A stretch of 56,712 nucleotides of DNA from Bacillota bacterium (GTDB lineage Bacteria > Bacillota > DTU025), in the NCBI GenBank assembly GCA_028709305.1, contig JAQVXE010000004.1, forward strand, positions 1 to 56,712, read 5' to 3'. This document shows positions 43,374 to 54,120 of this stretch, piece after piece. Positions within the stretch are counted from its first letter, which is position 1; the number at the start of each line of letters is the position of its first letter. The position numbers were made by a program, and so were the translations under genes. The notes below the pieces were generated by a model. The model did no database searches. It saw only the letters and a program-made list of their open reading frames with translations, and was not told the origin of the DNA.

Positions 43374-46025
43374 CTACTTCCTGGGTTGCTTGATCTCGGC
43401 CTGTGCTGCAGCAAGACGGGCAATCGGCACACGGTAAGGAGAGCAGCTCACGTAATCAAGCCCAACTTCGTGGAAGAACTCAACAGAGTCAGGGTCTCCA
43501 CCATGTTCACCGCATACACCTATCTTCAGGTTTGGCCTAGTGGATCGTCCGCGTTCCACACCCATAGCCACCATCTGGCCCACGCCTTCTTGATCCAAGG
43601 ACTGGAACGGGTCATGCTTGAGCACGTTACGATCAATGAATTCACCGAGGAACTTTCCTGCGTCGTCCCGGCTGTAGCCGAAGACCATCTGCGTCATGTC
43701 ATTGGTGCCGAACGAGAAGAACTCGGCAGATTCGGCTATCTTGTCAGCCACCAATGCTGCGCGGGGAACCTCGATCATGGTTCCGACCATGTAGTCAAGA
43801 TCCACTCCGTATTCCTCGATCGTTTCGTCTGCCACACGCACAACGTACTCCCGGATCATCTCGATCTCGCCTGTTGTACCCACGAGAGGTATCATCACCT
43901 CGGGCATCACGTTGACCCCTTCACGAACTAGCTCGCATGCGGCCTCGAATATGGCCTTCGTTTGCATCTCGTAGATCTCAGAGAAAACAACGCCAAGACG
44001 GCAGCCTCTGAATCCCAGCATCGGGTTGAGCTCATGCAATGCGCCTATGCTGTCGCGCACTTTCTGCACGTGAATGCCCATGTCAGATGCCAGCTCCTCG
44101 ATCTGCTTGGTCTGGTCGAGGCTTGGCAGGAACTCATGAAGCGGCGGATCCAGCAGCCTGATGGTAACAGGCAGACCGTCCATCTCGCGGAAGATGCCCA
44201 TGAAGTCACCCTTCTGGTAAGGGAGCAACTTGGCTAGAGCTGCACGTCTCTGCTCTTCTGTATCAGACAGGATCATCTCGCGCATGGCGCGTATCCTATC
44301 TTCCGCAAAGAACATATGCTCAGTTCGGCACAGCCCGATCCCCTCGGCTCCGAAGACTCGCGCCTGCTTAGCATCTTGCGGCGTATCAGCATTGGTCCGG
44401 ATGTTCAGAGCACGGAACTCGTCGGCCCACTCCATCATTTTCCCGAAGTTTCCTGTAAGCTCAGGTTCCACCAATGGCACTTGCCCAAGTATGACTTCAC
44501 CTGTAGACCCGTTCAGAGTAATCCAATCACCCTCTGAGATGGTCAGGTCGCCACAGGTTATCTTCTTGTCCTTCTCACTAATAATGAGAGAACCACAACC
44601 TGCCACACAGCAAGTCCCCATGCCTCTGGCAACAACAGCCGCGTGGCTCGTCATGCCGCCTCGGCTGGTAAGGATGCCTGCTGCAGCGTGCATGCCACCG
44701 ATATCCTCAGGCGAAGTCTCGGTCCTCGCAAGCACTACCTTCTCCCCACGGGAATTCCATTCCTCGGCAGCTGCGGCAGTGAAAACTACGCGTCCTACTG
44801 CGGCCCCTGGCGATGCCGGCAAGCCCTTGGCAATCACATTGGTCTTGGCCTTAGCGTCTATCATCGGGTGCAGCAACTGATCGAGCTGGGCGGGGGGCAC
44901 ACGGAGCACCGCTGTCTTCTTGTCAATCAAACCTTCCTCAACCAACTCCACGGCAATTCGAACTGCAGCGGTTCCAGTTCTCTTTCCGGTTCTCGTCTGG
45001 AGCATGAAGAGCCTACCATCCTGGATCGTGAACTCTATGTCCTGCATGTCCTTGTAATGCCGCTCCAGAGTGAGATATATCTGCTCTAGCTCAGCATATA
45101 TCTCCGGCATTGCCGCCTTCAGATCGCTGATGGGATGTGGAGTTCTGATGCCTGCAACGACATCCTCGCCCTGGGCATTCATGAGGTACTCGCCATAGAA
45201 AACATTCTCGCCGGTTGCGGGGTCGCGCGTAAAGGCGACTCCTGTGCCGGAAGTTTCGCCCATGTTTCCAAAGACCATGGTCTGGACGTTAACTGCAGTG
45301 CCCCAATCTCCCGGAATACCATTTATCTTCCTGTAAGTTATTGCACGCTGATTGTTCCATGAACTGAAAACGGCATTGATCGATCCACGAAGCTGCTCCC
45401 ACGGATCCTCTGGGAATTCCTTGCCCGTATGCTTCCGTGCAATATCCTTGTACTCTTCCACCAGTTCCTTGAGGTCGTCTGCCGTGAGATCCATGTCAAG
45501 TTTGACTCCGCGAGCCGCTTTCTTGGCAGCAATAGCTTCCTCAAAAGCCTCGTGTGGAACCTCTAGAACAACATCGGAGTACATGTGCACGAACCGTCTA
45601 TAGCTATCATAGACGAACCGAGGATTTCCGCTTCTCTTGATAAGACCCTGGGCAGTAGTATCGTTCAAGCCAAGGTTGAGGACTGTGTCCATCATTCCGG
45701 GCATTGAAACACGAGCGCCCGACCTCACCGAAAGCAAGAGCGGATTGACGGGATCTGCGAACTTGGCTCCCATCTCCTCCTCGAGTCGCGTCAGATTCTC
45801 GCGAATCTCCTCCTCGAGCCCCTCTGGCCATTTCCTGTCATGTTCATAGAAGGCAGTACATACTTCGGTCGTAATAGTAAATCCAGGCGGAACAGGAATC
45901 CCAAGGTTGGTCATCTCGGCAAGACCTGCTCCCTTGCCGCCTAGAAGGTTCTTCATATCGCCTTTGCCATCGGCGTGTTTACCTCCGAAGTAGTATACAT
46001 ACTTTGGAACGTTATTCTTTCCCAT
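43374..46025 (-). CDS. ppdK: Pyruvate, phosphate dikinase
   Basis: PPDK interconverts pyruvate, ATP and phosphate with PEP, AMP and pyrophosphate, usable for glycolysis or gluconeogenesis in anaerobes. The 883-residue protein has the N-terminal ATP-binding domain (LLGGKGAGLAEMTN), the swivelling phosphohistidine domain (GGMTSHAAVVARGMG with the catalytic His) and the C-terminal PEP-binding barrel (GTNDMTQMVFGYSRDD). A GGGGGATC-type site precedes the ATG. The usual regulator ppsR/YqfL is not adjacent. Confidence 0.98.
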   Translation of the reverse strand: MGKNNVPKYVYYFGGKHADGKGDMKNLLGGKGAGLAEMTNLGIPVPPGFTITTEVCTAFYEHDRKWPEGLEEEIRENLTRLEEEMGAKFADPVNPLLLSVRSGARVSMPGMMDTVLNLGLNDTTAQGLIKRSGNPRFVYDSYRRFVHMYSDVVLEVPHEAFEEAIAAKKAARGVKLDMDLTADDLKELVEEYKDIARKHTGKEFPEDPWEQLRGSINAVFSSWNNQRAITYRKINGIPGDWGTAVNVQTMVFGNMGETSGTGVAFTRDPATGENVFYGEYLMNAQGEDVVAGIRTPHPISDLKAAMPEIYAELEQIYLTLERHYKDMQDIEFTIQDGRLFMLQTRTGKRTGTAAVRIAVELVEEGLIDKKTAVLRVPPAQLDQLLHPMIDAKAKTNVIAKGLPASPGAAVGRVVFTAAAAEEWNSRGEKVVLARTETSPEDIGGMHAAAGILTSRGGMTSHAAVVARGMGTCCVAGCGSLIISEKDKKITCGDLTISEGDWITLNGSTGEVILGQVPLVEPELTGNFGKMMEWADEFRALNIRTNADTPQDAKQARVFGAEGIGLCRTEHMFFAEDRIRAMREMILSDTEEQRRAALAKLLPYQKGDFMGIFREMDGLPVTIRLLDPPLHEFLPSLDQTKQIEELASDMGIHVQKVRDSIGALHELNPMLGFRGCRLGVVFSEIYEMQTKAIFEAACELVREGVNVMPEVMIPLVGTTGEIEMIREYVVRVADETIEEYGVDLDYMVGTMIEVPRAALVADKIAESAEFFSFGTNDMTQMVFGYSRDDAGKFLGEFIDRNVLKHDPFQSLDQEGVGQMVAMGVERGRSTRPNLKIGVCGEHGGDPDSVEFFHEVGLDYVSCSPYRVPIARLAAAQAEIKQPRK

Positions 46026-46113
46026 GCTGATCCCCCATTCTAATGCAGCAATATACGCATCAAGTGGAATTGAATTCTACATCCACGCGCTTTTTCCTTC
46101 TTGGTCATCTGGG

Positions 46114-48225
46114 TTAGTCTCCGGCAAAGACTATTCGGGTTACATCTATCACCGAAGACGCTACATTCAAGGCCTGTTTGAGGGTTGCAAGCCGGTTACG
46201 CTTTACCCGGTCGTCATCCACCATTACCAGCACCTCATCGAAGTACCTGTCTATGTCGCCGCAGATCTCTGCCGTTCTCTTCAGGGCACCTACATACGCG
46301 TCCCTCTCCACGAAACCGGCAGAGGTTTCCCGTTCACAAACTGCCAAATCCAACCCTAGCTTTCTAGTCGCGTCATATAGACCGATTTCAGCGGGATCCT
46401 CAAAAAGCCCGGGATCGCATTCGTCTGACTCAAAGCTTCCGGCTATGTTCCTGATTCTTGTTGCTGCAGTGGCCAGGCGTGCAAACCAATCCTCATCAAC
46501 TACAGAGGCGACTGCATGTGCCTTCTCCCAGACACAAGCAGGCATTCCAACACCTGAAGCAATTGCGGCGTCTGCAATGTCATGGCGAATCCCCGCATCC
46601 TGCAGAGACACTTTGAGCCTGATCCCAAGGAATTCGAGGACATCCCGAACCAGCCGTTCACCGGAATCCTGTATTACTCCCGCTTCCCGATACAGCTCTG
46701 CAGAGAGCCTAGCAAGATCATCTAATCCTCTGACGAACTTCCACTGGGCATGAACAGCGAGCATCCCTGCTGCTTGCCTTCTCAGGGCATACGGGTCAGC
46801 CGACCCTGATGGCACAAGCCCTATGGCAAAGTAGCCCATTAGAGTATCCATCTTGTCTGCAACGCTGAGTGCAGCGCCCACTCGAGTTCTGGGGAGGATA
46901 TCTCCTGCATGTCGCGGCAAGTAGTGCTCGAATATGGCTTGAGCAATCCTGTCATCCTCACCTTGCCTGAGAGCGTATTCTCTTCCCATTACACCCTGGA
47001 GCTCAGTAAACTCGCGCACCATCGCTGTAACGAGATCAGACTTGGCTAGAAGCGCTGCCCGCTCCAAGACTCCAGCCTCATCAGGTTCCTCTACCAGCCG
47101 ACGTCCGAGGGCTCCAATGCGCTCTGCCTTTTCGTACATTGTGCCCAGCTTCTCCTGAAAGACCACATCCTCCAGATCAGGTGTTCTCTCTGCGAGGCGA
47201 ACCTTCATGTCCTCCTCATAGAAGAAACGCGCGTCGGCTAGTCTTGCAGCAAGCACCCTTTCGTTTCCGGCAGTCACCAGGTCAAGATGGTAGTCGTCAC
47301 CGTTCCTCACTCCGATGAAGACGGGCATAAGGCGACCATCGCTCTTTCGAACGGGGAAGTAGCGCTGATGCCCCACCATGGGAGTTATGACGCACGGCTC
47401 AGGAAGGTCAAGGTAGTCGCGGGAGAACCCTCCCGCAAAAGCCGTTGGCCATTCGACCAAGAACGTGACTTCCTCAAGAAGGTCGTCTTCTACAACCGCG
47501 GTTCCTCCATGCGCCTCTGCAAGAGATTGTGCCTGGCTACGAATTACGGCCGCACGTTCCTTGGGATCGATCATGACCCCAATCTCGCGCAACTGAGTCC
47601 AGTAGTCTGCAGCAGAAGCAATCTCCGCAGGACCCGGAGCCAAAGTACGATGTCCCCACGTAGCACGTCCGCTGCGAACGCCGTGATAATCGAAGTCCAC
47701 AACATTCTCATCGATCAACGCCAGTATCCACCTGATCGGCCGGGCAAAACGCAAGTCTCCCCAACCCCATCTCATGGATTTCGGGAATCTCAGTGAATCG
47801 ATGATCTTGGGAAATGCCTCACCGAGCACTGCTGCTGCATCGTGGCCGCCTTCTCGGACTATGGCATACACATATTCGCCTTGAGGCGTATCTCTACGCA
47901 CTAGTTCAGTCGCCGGGATACCAGCTGAACGGGCAAATCCCTGAGCCGCACGAGTGGGGTTCCCGTCTTCATCATAAGCAATACGGACTGCAGGGCCGCG
48001 CAACTCACGAACAAGGTCAGCCTGGGCCGGTGCAACACCGTCTAGGCTCACAATGATCCTGCGGGGAGTGCCATACGCAGAAACCCGGGCAACATCAAGG
48101 CGAGCAGCTTCAAGGACCGACAGAGCGATATTCCTGGAATCTTCCAATGCCTGTGGCATGTATCTGGCAGGCAATTCCTCAGTTCCTATCTCGAGGACCG
48201 CCTGCTTGCGATCACTTCGAACCAT
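46114..48225 (-). CDS. glyS: Glycyl-tRNA synthetase beta subunit
   Basis: The beta subunit of the alpha2-beta2 enzyme handles tRNA recognition. It is 703 residues from the ATG at 48225 ([13 protein letters not shown] near the start). Core motifs are [18 protein letters not shown] and [13 protein letters not shown]; an anticodon-binding-like helical part ends the protein. GGAGG lies nine bases before the ATG inside glyQ, and the genes overlap by 14 bases. Confidence 0.97.
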   Translation of the reverse strand: MVRSDRKQAVLEIGTEELPARYMPQALEDSRNIALSVLEAARLDVARVSAYGTPRRIIVSLDGVAPAQADLVRELRGPAVRIAYDEDGNPTRAAQGFARSAGIPATELVRRDTPQGEYVYAIVREGGHDAAAVLGEAFPKIIDSLRFPKSMRWGWGDLRFARPIRWILALIDENVVDFDYHGVRSGRATWGHRTLAPGPAEIASAADYWTQLREIGVMIDPKERAAVIRSQAQSLAEAHGGTAVVEDDLLEEVTFLVEWPTAFAGGFSRDYLDLPEPCVITPMVGHQRYFPVRKSDGRLMPVFIGVRNGDDYHLDLVTAGNERVLAARLADARFFYEEDMKVRLAERTPDLEDVVFQEKLGTMYEKAERIGALGRRLVEEPDEAGVLERAALLAKSDLVTAMVREFTELQGVMGREYALRQGEDDRIAQAIFEHYLPRHAGDILPRTRVGAALSVADKMDTLMGYFAIGLVPSGSADPYALRRQAAGMLAVHAQWKFVRGLDDLARLSAELYREAGVIQDSGERLVRDVLEFLGIRLKVSLQDAGIRHDIADAAIASGVGMPACVWEKAHAVASVVDEDWFARLATAATRIRNIAGSFESDECDPGLFEDPAEIGLYDATRKLGLDLAVCERETSAGFVERDAYVGALKRTAEICGDIDRYFDEVLVMVDDDRVKRNRLATLKQALNVASSVIDVTRIVFAGD

Positions 48226-49081
48226 TCTCTGCCGCCTCCTCTTCCTCACGCCTTACCCATGCAAGTGCAACTTTCCTCGCCAACGTTCGGACGCGTCCCA
48301 TGTATTCAGCGCGCTGGGCAGCCCCAAAGGCACCCCGCGCATCGAGAAGGTTGAAGACGTGCGAACACTTTAGTACATAATCATACCCGGGGAGCAGTAA
48401 GCCAGACTCAATACATTGAGAGGCTTCATGCTCATAGTTGTCGAAGGAATCGCTGAGCGCAGCTATGTCGGCATGCTCAAAGGCGTACTTGGAAAACTCA
48501 TATTCAGCTTGGTGATACATGTCTCCATAGGAAATGCCGTCGGCCCAATCCATATCATAGACGTTGTCAACACCCTGGAGATACATGGCTATCCTTTCAA
48601 GGCCATAGGTGAGTTCCACTGCGACAGGCCTTGCGTCAATCCCGCCAACCTGTTGGAAGTAGGTAAATTGCGTGATCTCCATCCCATCCAACCATACCTC
48701 CCACCCCGTGCCCCATGCACCGAGGGTAGGGGCTTCCCAGTTGTCCTCGACAAGTCGGATATCATGTTCCTTCGGGTCTATTCCTATTTCCGATAGGCTC
48801 CCCAAATATATGTCGACCACATCGTCGGGATTGGGTTTGAGTATAACCTGATACTGGTGATGTTGATAAAGCCTGTTGGGGTTCTCTCCGTATCGGCCAT
48901 CAGCAGGCCTGCGCGATGGCTGAACATATGCAACCGTCCATGGTTTTGGCCCCAAAACCCGCAAGAAAGTGTGGGGGCTCATGGTGCCTGCGCCCACCTC
49001 TATCACATAGGGCTGCTGAATCGTGGCGCCATGGCGCGCCCAGTACTGCTCCAGAGTGAATATCAATTCCTGAAAGTTCAA
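48212..49081 (-). CDS. glyQ: Glycyl-tRNA synthetase alpha subunit
   Basis: The catalytic subunit is 289 residues when started at the TTG at 49081, eight bases after GGGAGG; this gives the usual N-terminus [18 protein letters not shown] codons at 49108 and 49102 lack a ribosome site. Core text includes [19 protein letters not shown] and [14 protein letters not shown]. It lies 23 bases after spoIIM and has no T-box of its own. Confidence 0.96.
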   Translation of the reverse strand: MNFQELIFTLEQYWARHGATIQQPYVIEVGAGTMSPHTFLRVLGPKPWTVAYVQPSRRPADGRYGENPNRLYQHHQYQVILKPNPDDVVDIYLGSLSEIGIDPKEHDIRLVEDNWEAPTLGAWGTGWEVWLDGMEITQFTYFQQVGGIDARPVAVELTYGLERIAMYLQGVDNVYDMDWADGISYGDMYHQAEYEFSKYAFEHADIAALSDSFDNYEHEASQCIESGLLLPGYDYVLKCSHVFNLLDARGAFGAAQRAEYMGRVRTLARKVALAWVRREEEEAAENGSK

Positions 49082-49104
49082 GCGCGGTCCCTCCCGTCTC
49101 ATCG

Positions 49105-49746
49105 TCATAGAGGCAGCGTCGACAAGTGCGGAGCCAACGCCCGGATGATTGCAGGCGTAACCTTGAGCTCCACTACAGCAGCTATGGCAAGCAGTGGCAG
49201 GCAAAACAGGCCAAGGATGATCGCCCCTTCAGCCGCCGCGCGTCCCAAGTCGTCTCTGCTTGCACGCCCTCGCCATACTACTGGGATCAAAAAGCCCAGC
49301 CTGAGCCCTACGATCTGCCCTGCCAAAAAGGCCGGCAGCTCCAATACTCCATGTGGAAGAAATGACGCAATCACAATAGGCATAGGCAAAGCATCTTTGG
49401 CCACCATCAGTTTGGCGCCGGCCCCTATAATAACTCCATTAAGGCAAATGCTGACCATAGGGATGATTCCAAAAATCCATCCCAATCCGATGGAAATAAG
49501 TGTGGACTTCAGGTTATTCCAAAACAGCATCGCCATCTGCTCCAGTTCGGAGGCGCCTGCCATGGAATCCCTAAGCTTCACCAGATTGTCGAATATCCAT
49601 GGAAGCGAATCAGCAGAGGGGTTGAAACCTCGATAGCCCACCATGATGCAGGTTGTAAGAAGCATGGCCGCAAAGAGCAGGTACCGCCTGTAACTGCGGA
49701 ATGCTCGGAGCAAGGCCTCAGCATAAACGTGGGCAAGCACCCTCAA
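49105..49746 (-). CDS. spoIIM: Stage II sporulation protein M (SpoIIM)
   Basis: SpoIIM belongs to the DMP complex that drives engulfment in sporulation. The 213-residue product is mostly hydrophobic with about five membrane segments and the family segment GFLPHG-like [25 protein letters not shown] five bases before the TTG at 49746 decides the start; an in-frame ATG at 49761 has no such site. It shares a transcript with glyQS and is preceded by a terminator in the leader. Confidence 0.88.
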   Translation of the reverse strand: MRVLAHVYAEALLRAFRSYRRYLLFAAMLLTTCIMVGYRGFNPSADSLPWIFDNLVKLRDSMAGASELEQMAMLFWNNLKSTLISIGLGWIFGIIPMVSICLNGVIIGAGAKLMVAKDALPMPIVIASFLPHGVLELPAFLAGQIVGLRLGFLIPVVWRGRASRDDLGRAAAEGAIILGLFCLPLLAIAAVVELKVTPAIIRALAPHLSTLPL

Positions 49747-49761
49747 GAAGTTCACCTCCAT

Positions 49762-49805
49762 GAAAAAAAGCCTCCGCCCCAGAGGCTCATGGGGGCACGG
49801 GAGGC
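49762..49805 (-). terminator. Leader terminator before spoIIM-glyQS
   Basis: GCCTCC-CGT-GCCCC...GGGGC-GGAGGC followed by TTTTTTTC on the minus strand, ending 16 bases before the spoIIM start. Since it lies between the promoter and the gene, it may be an attenuator. A competing hairpin CGGGA...TCCCG just upstream uses part of the same sequence. Confidence 0.8.
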
Positions 49806-49856
49806 TATGTTCCCGAAGCGCCGGGCGCGTCAATTTGCACGCTGTCATTTGACCTA

Positions 49857-49886
49857 ACTATAGCAAATAGCTCTACAACATGTCAA
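49857..49886 (-). promoter_or_regulatory. Sigma-A promoter of spoIIM-glyQS
   Basis: TTGACA and TATAGT are 18 bases apart on the minus strand. The predicted start leaves a leader of about 100 bases that contains the terminator. Confidence 0.82.
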
Positions 49887-49978
49887 TTCCGAGATCCAAA
49901 GGCTTCTCAGGAACCCCAGCGCCTGACATACGCACACACAAGACCCGAAATCTTCTCTACGCGCGGTGTCAGTGGAGT

Positions 49979-50389
49979 TCACTCGCTCTGACTCTGCTCC
50001 AGCCTCAGAGTGCACCTGGTCGCCAGGGCGACAATGGCTCCCACTGCTGCCAGCTCAGGCGCGAATATGGCGCCAACCAATCCCGCTGCGACCGGCATAT
50101 GAGCCACACTAGTTCCATCACGCTCCACGACCAGTCTCATTGCAGAACCGCGCCTCACAGTCTCTGCCAGGCGCGCGGCCCACGTTGAGGCCTCTTCAAA
50201 CTCGTAACCATCAGGTTCTATGCCGGAGCCATCGTATCCATCATCTACAGAAGATCCGAAGTCCCGTTCTGCCATTATCAGGGCCCGAACAAGGTCGCCT
50301 CCTGCTGCTTCCAAGTATGCACTGGCTTCTTCATAGGTGAGATCAACCCTCGCGCGGAGACTGTCAATCTTCTCTAGATCAACCTTCAA
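49979..50389 (-). CDS. DUF4342 protein with UBA-like N-terminus
   Basis: The 136-residue product has an N-terminal UBA/TS-N-like helical domain (LTYEEASAYLEAAGGDLVRA) and a C-terminal DUF4342 region with a hydrophobic hairpin (VAAGLVGAIFAPELAAVGAI). Function is unknown. The start is a TTG at 50389, five bases after the recO stop. The hydrophobic part may sit in or at the membrane. Confidence 0.85.
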   Translation of the reverse strand: MKVDLEKIDSLRARVDLTYEEASAYLEAAGGDLVRALIMAERDFGSSVDDGYDGSGIEPDGYEFEEASTWAARLAETVRRGSAMRLVVERDGTSVAHMPVAAGLVGAIFAPELAAVGAIVALATRCTLRLEQSQSE

Positions 50390-50394
50390 CTGCC

Positions 50395-51159
50395 CTACCT
50401 GCCTCCTCGCTCCATCGATTTCAGGTCAGAGATGAAGTCAAGTGAATGCAACTTGCGGCCTACTCGCTGATCCACATAAGCCCTGAAGGCCGTCTCCAGT
50501 TCCACAGTGCTGTCGCGACTAGCTTTGAGCACTGCTAACTTATTGTAGTCCCATAGCAAAAGGCGCTTCGCCAATTCGCGAGTTGCAGCAGAGAATCTGG
50601 TACCCCCGGCATCCACACTCCGGCATCGATCACACAGCAATCCGCCGGCCTCCGGACCGAACCAAGAAGCCTCATCCTCAGAAGCACCACACGAAACACA
50701 TCTTGAAAGCTCGGGACGAAACCCTGACACTGACATGAACTTGATTTCAAAGGCCCTCAGCACCATTTCCAGATCTGCAGGCCCTGTATCGAGCGCTTCG
50801 AATGTCGATACCACCAAAGCATACAGTAACTCGTTGCGCTGCCTCTCGCCTGTCATCCGATCCACGAGCTCAGCCACATACGATGCGTAAGCCATCTTGG
50901 CAACATCCAATGAAAGGCTGGGATAGGAGGATATCAACTCGAAAGTGTTCAGCGTATCCAGGCTTCTGCCACGGAACAACAGCATGTTTCCCCGGGAGAA
51001 TTGCTGAGTAACACCTACCAATCGGCTTCGAGGGCGCCGGGCGCCACGGGCTACGGCATCGAACTTTCCATCTGTATCAGAGAGGATCGTCAGAATTCTG
51101 TCGGCTTCTCCGAAATCCCTGACCCGGAGGACAACTCCTTCACATTTCAATAACGACAA
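50395..51159 (-). CDS. recO: DNA repair protein RecO
   Basis: RecO helps RecA onto single-stranded DNA in the RecFOR pathway. The 254-residue protein has an N-terminal OB fold (CEGVVLRVRDFGEADRIL) and a zinc site with CVSCGASEDEA and CDRC. The start is the TTG at 51159 with GAGG nine bases upstream. Confidence 0.95.
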   Translation of the reverse strand: MSLLKCEGVVLRVRDFGEADRILTILSDTDGKFDAVARGARRPRSRLVGVTQQFSRGNMLLFRGRSLDTLNTFELISSYPSLSLDVAKMAYASYVAELVDRMTGERQRNELLYALVVSTFEALDTGPADLEMVLRAFEIKFMSVSGFRPELSRCVSCGASEDEASWFGPEAGGLLCDRCRSVDAGGTRFSAATRELAKRLLLWDYNKLAVLKASRDSTVELETAFRAYVDQRVGRKLHSLDFISDLKSMERGGR

Positions 51160-51258
51160 TCCGCATCATCCTCAATATGCGGATCACCGAGGCTTCGTAA
51201 TGTAACGTTCCCATCGGTGCTCCGCGCTATGCAAGAACCGGGCTGCTTCCTGTCTGGT

Positions 51259-51837
51259 TCAGGACCTGTTGGAAGCGGCATTGCTATCTCGTTTCTTCGA
51301 CTTGCGGAGCTTCGGGGAGTAGCGTTCCTCTTCACTGAATATGCACCCGCAATATGGCTGCCTGTAAAGGCCCAATTCTCGAGAGATTTCAACGCTCCGC
51401 CTGTATCCCGGCGTGAAATCGTAGTACACAAAGGGCACGCCCACTTCCTTCGACACATCTTCCCCCACTCCCACCAGGAGCTTGTGATCCTGATACGGGC
51501 TGATGGAGAGGGTGGTAGTGAACGCATCAGCACCCCTCCGGAGTGCGAGTTTCGCTGCAGAAAGCAGGCGCATCCGATAGCACGCAACGCATCTGCCCTT
51601 GACGTCTCCGCCGATCTCCGCCAAATACTGCCTGAGGCCATATTCGTCATCAATATCGGCATCCAACCCCACCAGTGCGCAGTAGTCCCTATATGCATCA
51701 AGCCTTCGCCTGAATTCAGTATATGGATGTATGTTCGGGTTGCAGAAATACCCGTGCACTTCGTGCCCGTCCAATCTCAGCTTCTCAAGGCAATAAGTAG
51801 TGCACGGCGCACAACAAGAATGTAGCAGCAACCTCAT
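51259..51837 (-). CDS. queH: Epoxyqueuosine reductase QueH
   Basis: QueH performs the last step of queuosine tRNA modification using iron-sulfur chemistry. The 192-residue protein has the conserved cysteines in HSCCAPC (C8, C9, C12), RCVACY and YCGCIFS. It replaces the unrelated QueG in many bacteria. Its ATG overlaps the ruvB stop (ATGA). No other queuosine gene is nearby. Confidence 0.94.
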   Translation of the reverse strand: MRLLLHSCCAPCTTYCLEKLRLDGHEVHGYFCNPNIHPYTEFRRRLDAYRDYCALVGLDADIDDEYGLRQYLAEIGGDVKGRCVACYRMRLLSAAKLALRRGADAFTTTLSISPYQDHKLLVGVGEDVSKEVGVPFVYYDFTPGYRRSVEISRELGLYRQPYCGCIFSEEERYSPKLRKSKKRDSNAASNRS

Positions 51838-52862
51838 AACAACCTCGCCTGCCCATCTGTATCATCTGCCGGGAGCTCCCTGCCTAAATGCTGGTACGCA
51901 TTGACTGTGACCACCCGCCCGCGCGGAGTTCTGTCGATCAACCCCAGCTGCATCAGGTAAGGCTCATACACATCTTCGATTGTATCTCTCTCCTCATTGA
52001 CAGAAGCCGCAATAGTCTCAACCCCTACAGGGCCGCCTCCGAACTTGTCGATTATGGTGGACAGTATCTTACGGTCAAGCCTGTCGAGGCCCAATTCATC
52101 CACATCAAACATGGCCAAGGCATCGCAAGCAACATCCTCAGTAATAACGCCATCAGCGCGCACCTCTGCATAGTCGCGAACACGCCTCAGTATCCTGTTG
52201 GCAACCCTGGGAGTGCCTCGAGACCTGCTGGCTATCTCGTATGCTCCCGCGCTGTCAATCCCGATATCAAGAACCTGAGCCGACTTTGAGACAATCGTCG
52301 CAAGATCCTCCACAGAGTAGAACTCCAGTCTGTGGACGACTCCAAACCTGTCGCGCAAGGGAGAAGAAATGAGCCCTGCCCGGGTTGTGGCGCCTATCAG
52401 CGTGAACCTTGGAAGGTCTATTCGAATAGACCTTGCCGATGGACCTTTGCCTATGATGATGTCAAGCGCGTAGTCCTCCATCGCCGGGTAGAGTATCTCC
52501 TCCACCGGCTTGCCTAGCCTGTGAATCTCATCCACGAACAGCACTTCGCCGGGGGCCAGATTGGTGAGTATGGCGGCCAAGTCACCTGCGCGCTCTATGG
52601 CCGGCCCCGACGTAACTCGAAGCCTAACCCCCATCTCCACAGAGATTATGCTTGCCAGTGTCGTTTTTCCAAGGCCTGGAGGGCCATAGAGTAATACATG
52701 ATCGAGGGGTTCACCCCTGCTTCTGGCAGCTTCTATGAAAATTGATAGGCTCTCTTTCACCCTGTCCTGGCCTATGAACTCAGAGAGCCGCCTTGGACGG
52801 AGACTTAACTCAGACCCACGATCTTCATCTGTCTTCTCCCCCGTCACCATTCGTTGTTCCAT
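51834..52862 (-). CDS. ruvB: Holliday junction branch migration helicase RuvB
   Basis: RuvB is the hexameric AAA+ motor that moves Holliday junctions. It is 342 residues with [13 protein letters not shown], Walker A GPPGLGKT, Walker B VDEIHRLG and a C-terminal winged helix. GGAGGG lies seven bases before the ATG. It follows ruvC-ruvA. Confidence 0.98.
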   Translation of the reverse strand: MEQRMVTGEKTDEDRGSELSLRPRRLSEFIGQDRVKESLSIFIEAARSRGEPLDHVLLYGPPGLGKTTLASIISVEMGVRLRVTSGPAIERAGDLAAILTNLAPGEVLFVDEIHRLGKPVEEILYPAMEDYALDIIIGKGPSARSIRIDLPRFTLIGATTRAGLISSPLRDRFGVVHRLEFYSVEDLATIVSKSAQVLDIGIDSAGAYEIASRSRGTPRVANRILRRVRDYAEVRADGVITEDVACDALAMFDVDELGLDRLDRKILSTIIDKFGGGPVGVETIAASVNEERDTIEDVYEPYLMQLGLIDRTPRGRVVTVNAYQHLGRELPADDTDGQARLL

Positions 52863-52881
52863 GGGAATGCCCTCCGATCAG

Positions 52882-53490
52882 TCATTCAACGCGCGACATT
52901 CTGGAAAGCGCCGCACGGATAATAGCAGAAGCATCATCTGAATAGCCCGCCGCCACAGCAGCTGCCACCGCTCTTTCTGCTTCAAGCGGTGAGTAGCCCA
53001 ATGACGTAAGCGCACTGATTGCATCTCCAGTAGCTGTCTGATCTGTGTCCACGGGTGTGCCCGTCATCGCAGACTCGCCAGACAGAAACTGCCCAACCTT
53101 CCCCCGGAGCTCAACTGCAAGCCGCTCTGCCGTTCTCTTGCCCACGCCTGGAGCAGTGGCTAGCATCGCAATATCTCCTGCAGAGATCGCCATGGAAAGC
53201 CTCTCCGGAGAGAGCGACGACAAGATCGATAACGCAGTTCTGGGGCCGATCCCTTTGACTTCGCATAGCATGTGGAAGAACTCGCGTTCCTCTGTGCTTT
53301 CAAAACCGTAGAGGTCCATAGAATCATCGCGAACCACCATTGCAGTAAAGAGTCGCACTTCCTCTCCCACTCGGCCCAACGACGCTCGCGTTCCGGATGG
53401 CACCGACACAGAGAACCCGATGCCCCCTACATCCAAAACAATAGCCTCTCGCTCAACTGAAACTACGTTTCCGCGAAGCCGGGAAATCAT
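52882..53490 (-). CDS. ruvA: Holliday junction binding protein RuvA
   Basis: RuvA binds four-way junctions and loads RuvB. The 202-residue protein has the N-terminal OB fold (MISRLRGNV), helix-hairpin-helix repeats (VKGIGPRTALSILS, APGVGKRTAERLAVEL) and the C-terminal RuvB-binding domain (ISALTSLGYSPLEAERAV). Its ATG overlaps the ruvC stop (ATGA). Confidence 0.97.
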   Translation of the reverse strand: MISRLRGNVVSVEREAIVLDVGGIGFSVSVPSGTRASLGRVGEEVRLFTAMVVRDDSMDLYGFESTEEREFFHMLCEVKGIGPRTALSILSSLSPERLSMAISAGDIAMLATAPGVGKRTAERLAVELRGKVGQFLSGESAMTGTPVDTDQTATGDAISALTSLGYSPLEAERAVAAAVAAGYSDDASAIIRAALSRMSRVE

Positions 53491-53993
53491 CGACGCTCAC
53501 CATCCCTGGAAATCAGTTCAAGATAAGGAGCAGTGGATAGATGGCAGATGGCTATCGCCAATGCATCTGCAACGTCATCCGGCTTTGGTTCTTGATCCAA
53601 AGCCAATAGCAACTTCACCATGCTTTGCACCTGTTTCTTGTCTGCCCTGCCATACCCGGCAACCGCCATCTTGACCTGAAGCGGAGTATATTCCGCTACT
53701 GGAATGCCTGCTTTCGCACACGCCAAGAGAGCGACGCCACGCGCATGTCCTACTGCTAAGGCGCTTTTAGCGTTAACGTTAAAGAAAAGTTGCTCAATTG
53801 CCGCACAATCCGGCTTGTCCCGTTCTATGATCTCGCGAAGTTCATCGTAGATCTGCAGCAGCCTAGTAGCAAGGGGCAGCTCTGACCGGGTAAGAACGCA
53901 GCCCATGTCCTCACATGCAAGCTTGCCGTTCTCTTCGCGAACAAGACCGTACCCTGTGATGGCCGTTCCAGGATCGATGCCAAGCACAAGCAC
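53487..53993 (-). CDS. ruvC: Crossover junction endodeoxyribonuclease RuvC
   Basis: RuvC cuts Holliday junctions. Catalytic acidic residues appear in LGIDPGTA, AAIEQLFFN and the DDVADALAIA pair. The frame begins at an ATG at 54008, but GGGAG eight bases before the GTG at 53993 favours the 168-residue form; a GTG at 53987 is also possible. Confidence 0.95.
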   Translation of the reverse strand: MLVLGIDPGTAITGYGLVREENGKLACEDMGCVLTRSELPLATRLLQIYDELREIIERDKPDCAAIEQLFFNVNAKSALAVGHARGVALLACAKAGIPVAEYTPLQVKMAVAGYGRADKKQVQSMVKLLLALDQEPKPDDVADALAIAICHLSTAPYLELISRDGERR

Positions 53994-54064
53994 TACCACC
54001 ACTCCCATCGTAACAGCACGTCAACTTGGAAAGCACAGCAAGCCCTTCACTGATGCTTGCCCAC

Positions 54065-54097
54065 ATAGAAAAGCGGCCACGCCTAGTGCGTGGTCGC
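54065..54097 (-). terminator. Terminator of yebC
   Basis: GCGACCACGC-ACTAG-GCGTGGCCGC followed by TTTTCT on the minus strand, 24 bases after the yebC stop. Confidence 0.85.
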
Positions 54098-54120
54098 TGT
54101 GGAAAGGAAGAAGCGCCCGC

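Noticed and set aside
49747-49848. In-frame extension of spoIIM to an ATG near the predicted transcription start
   Set aside because: It could be read as a leaderless start, but it passes through the terminator stem and adds residues not seen in the family, while GGAGGTGA marks 49746.
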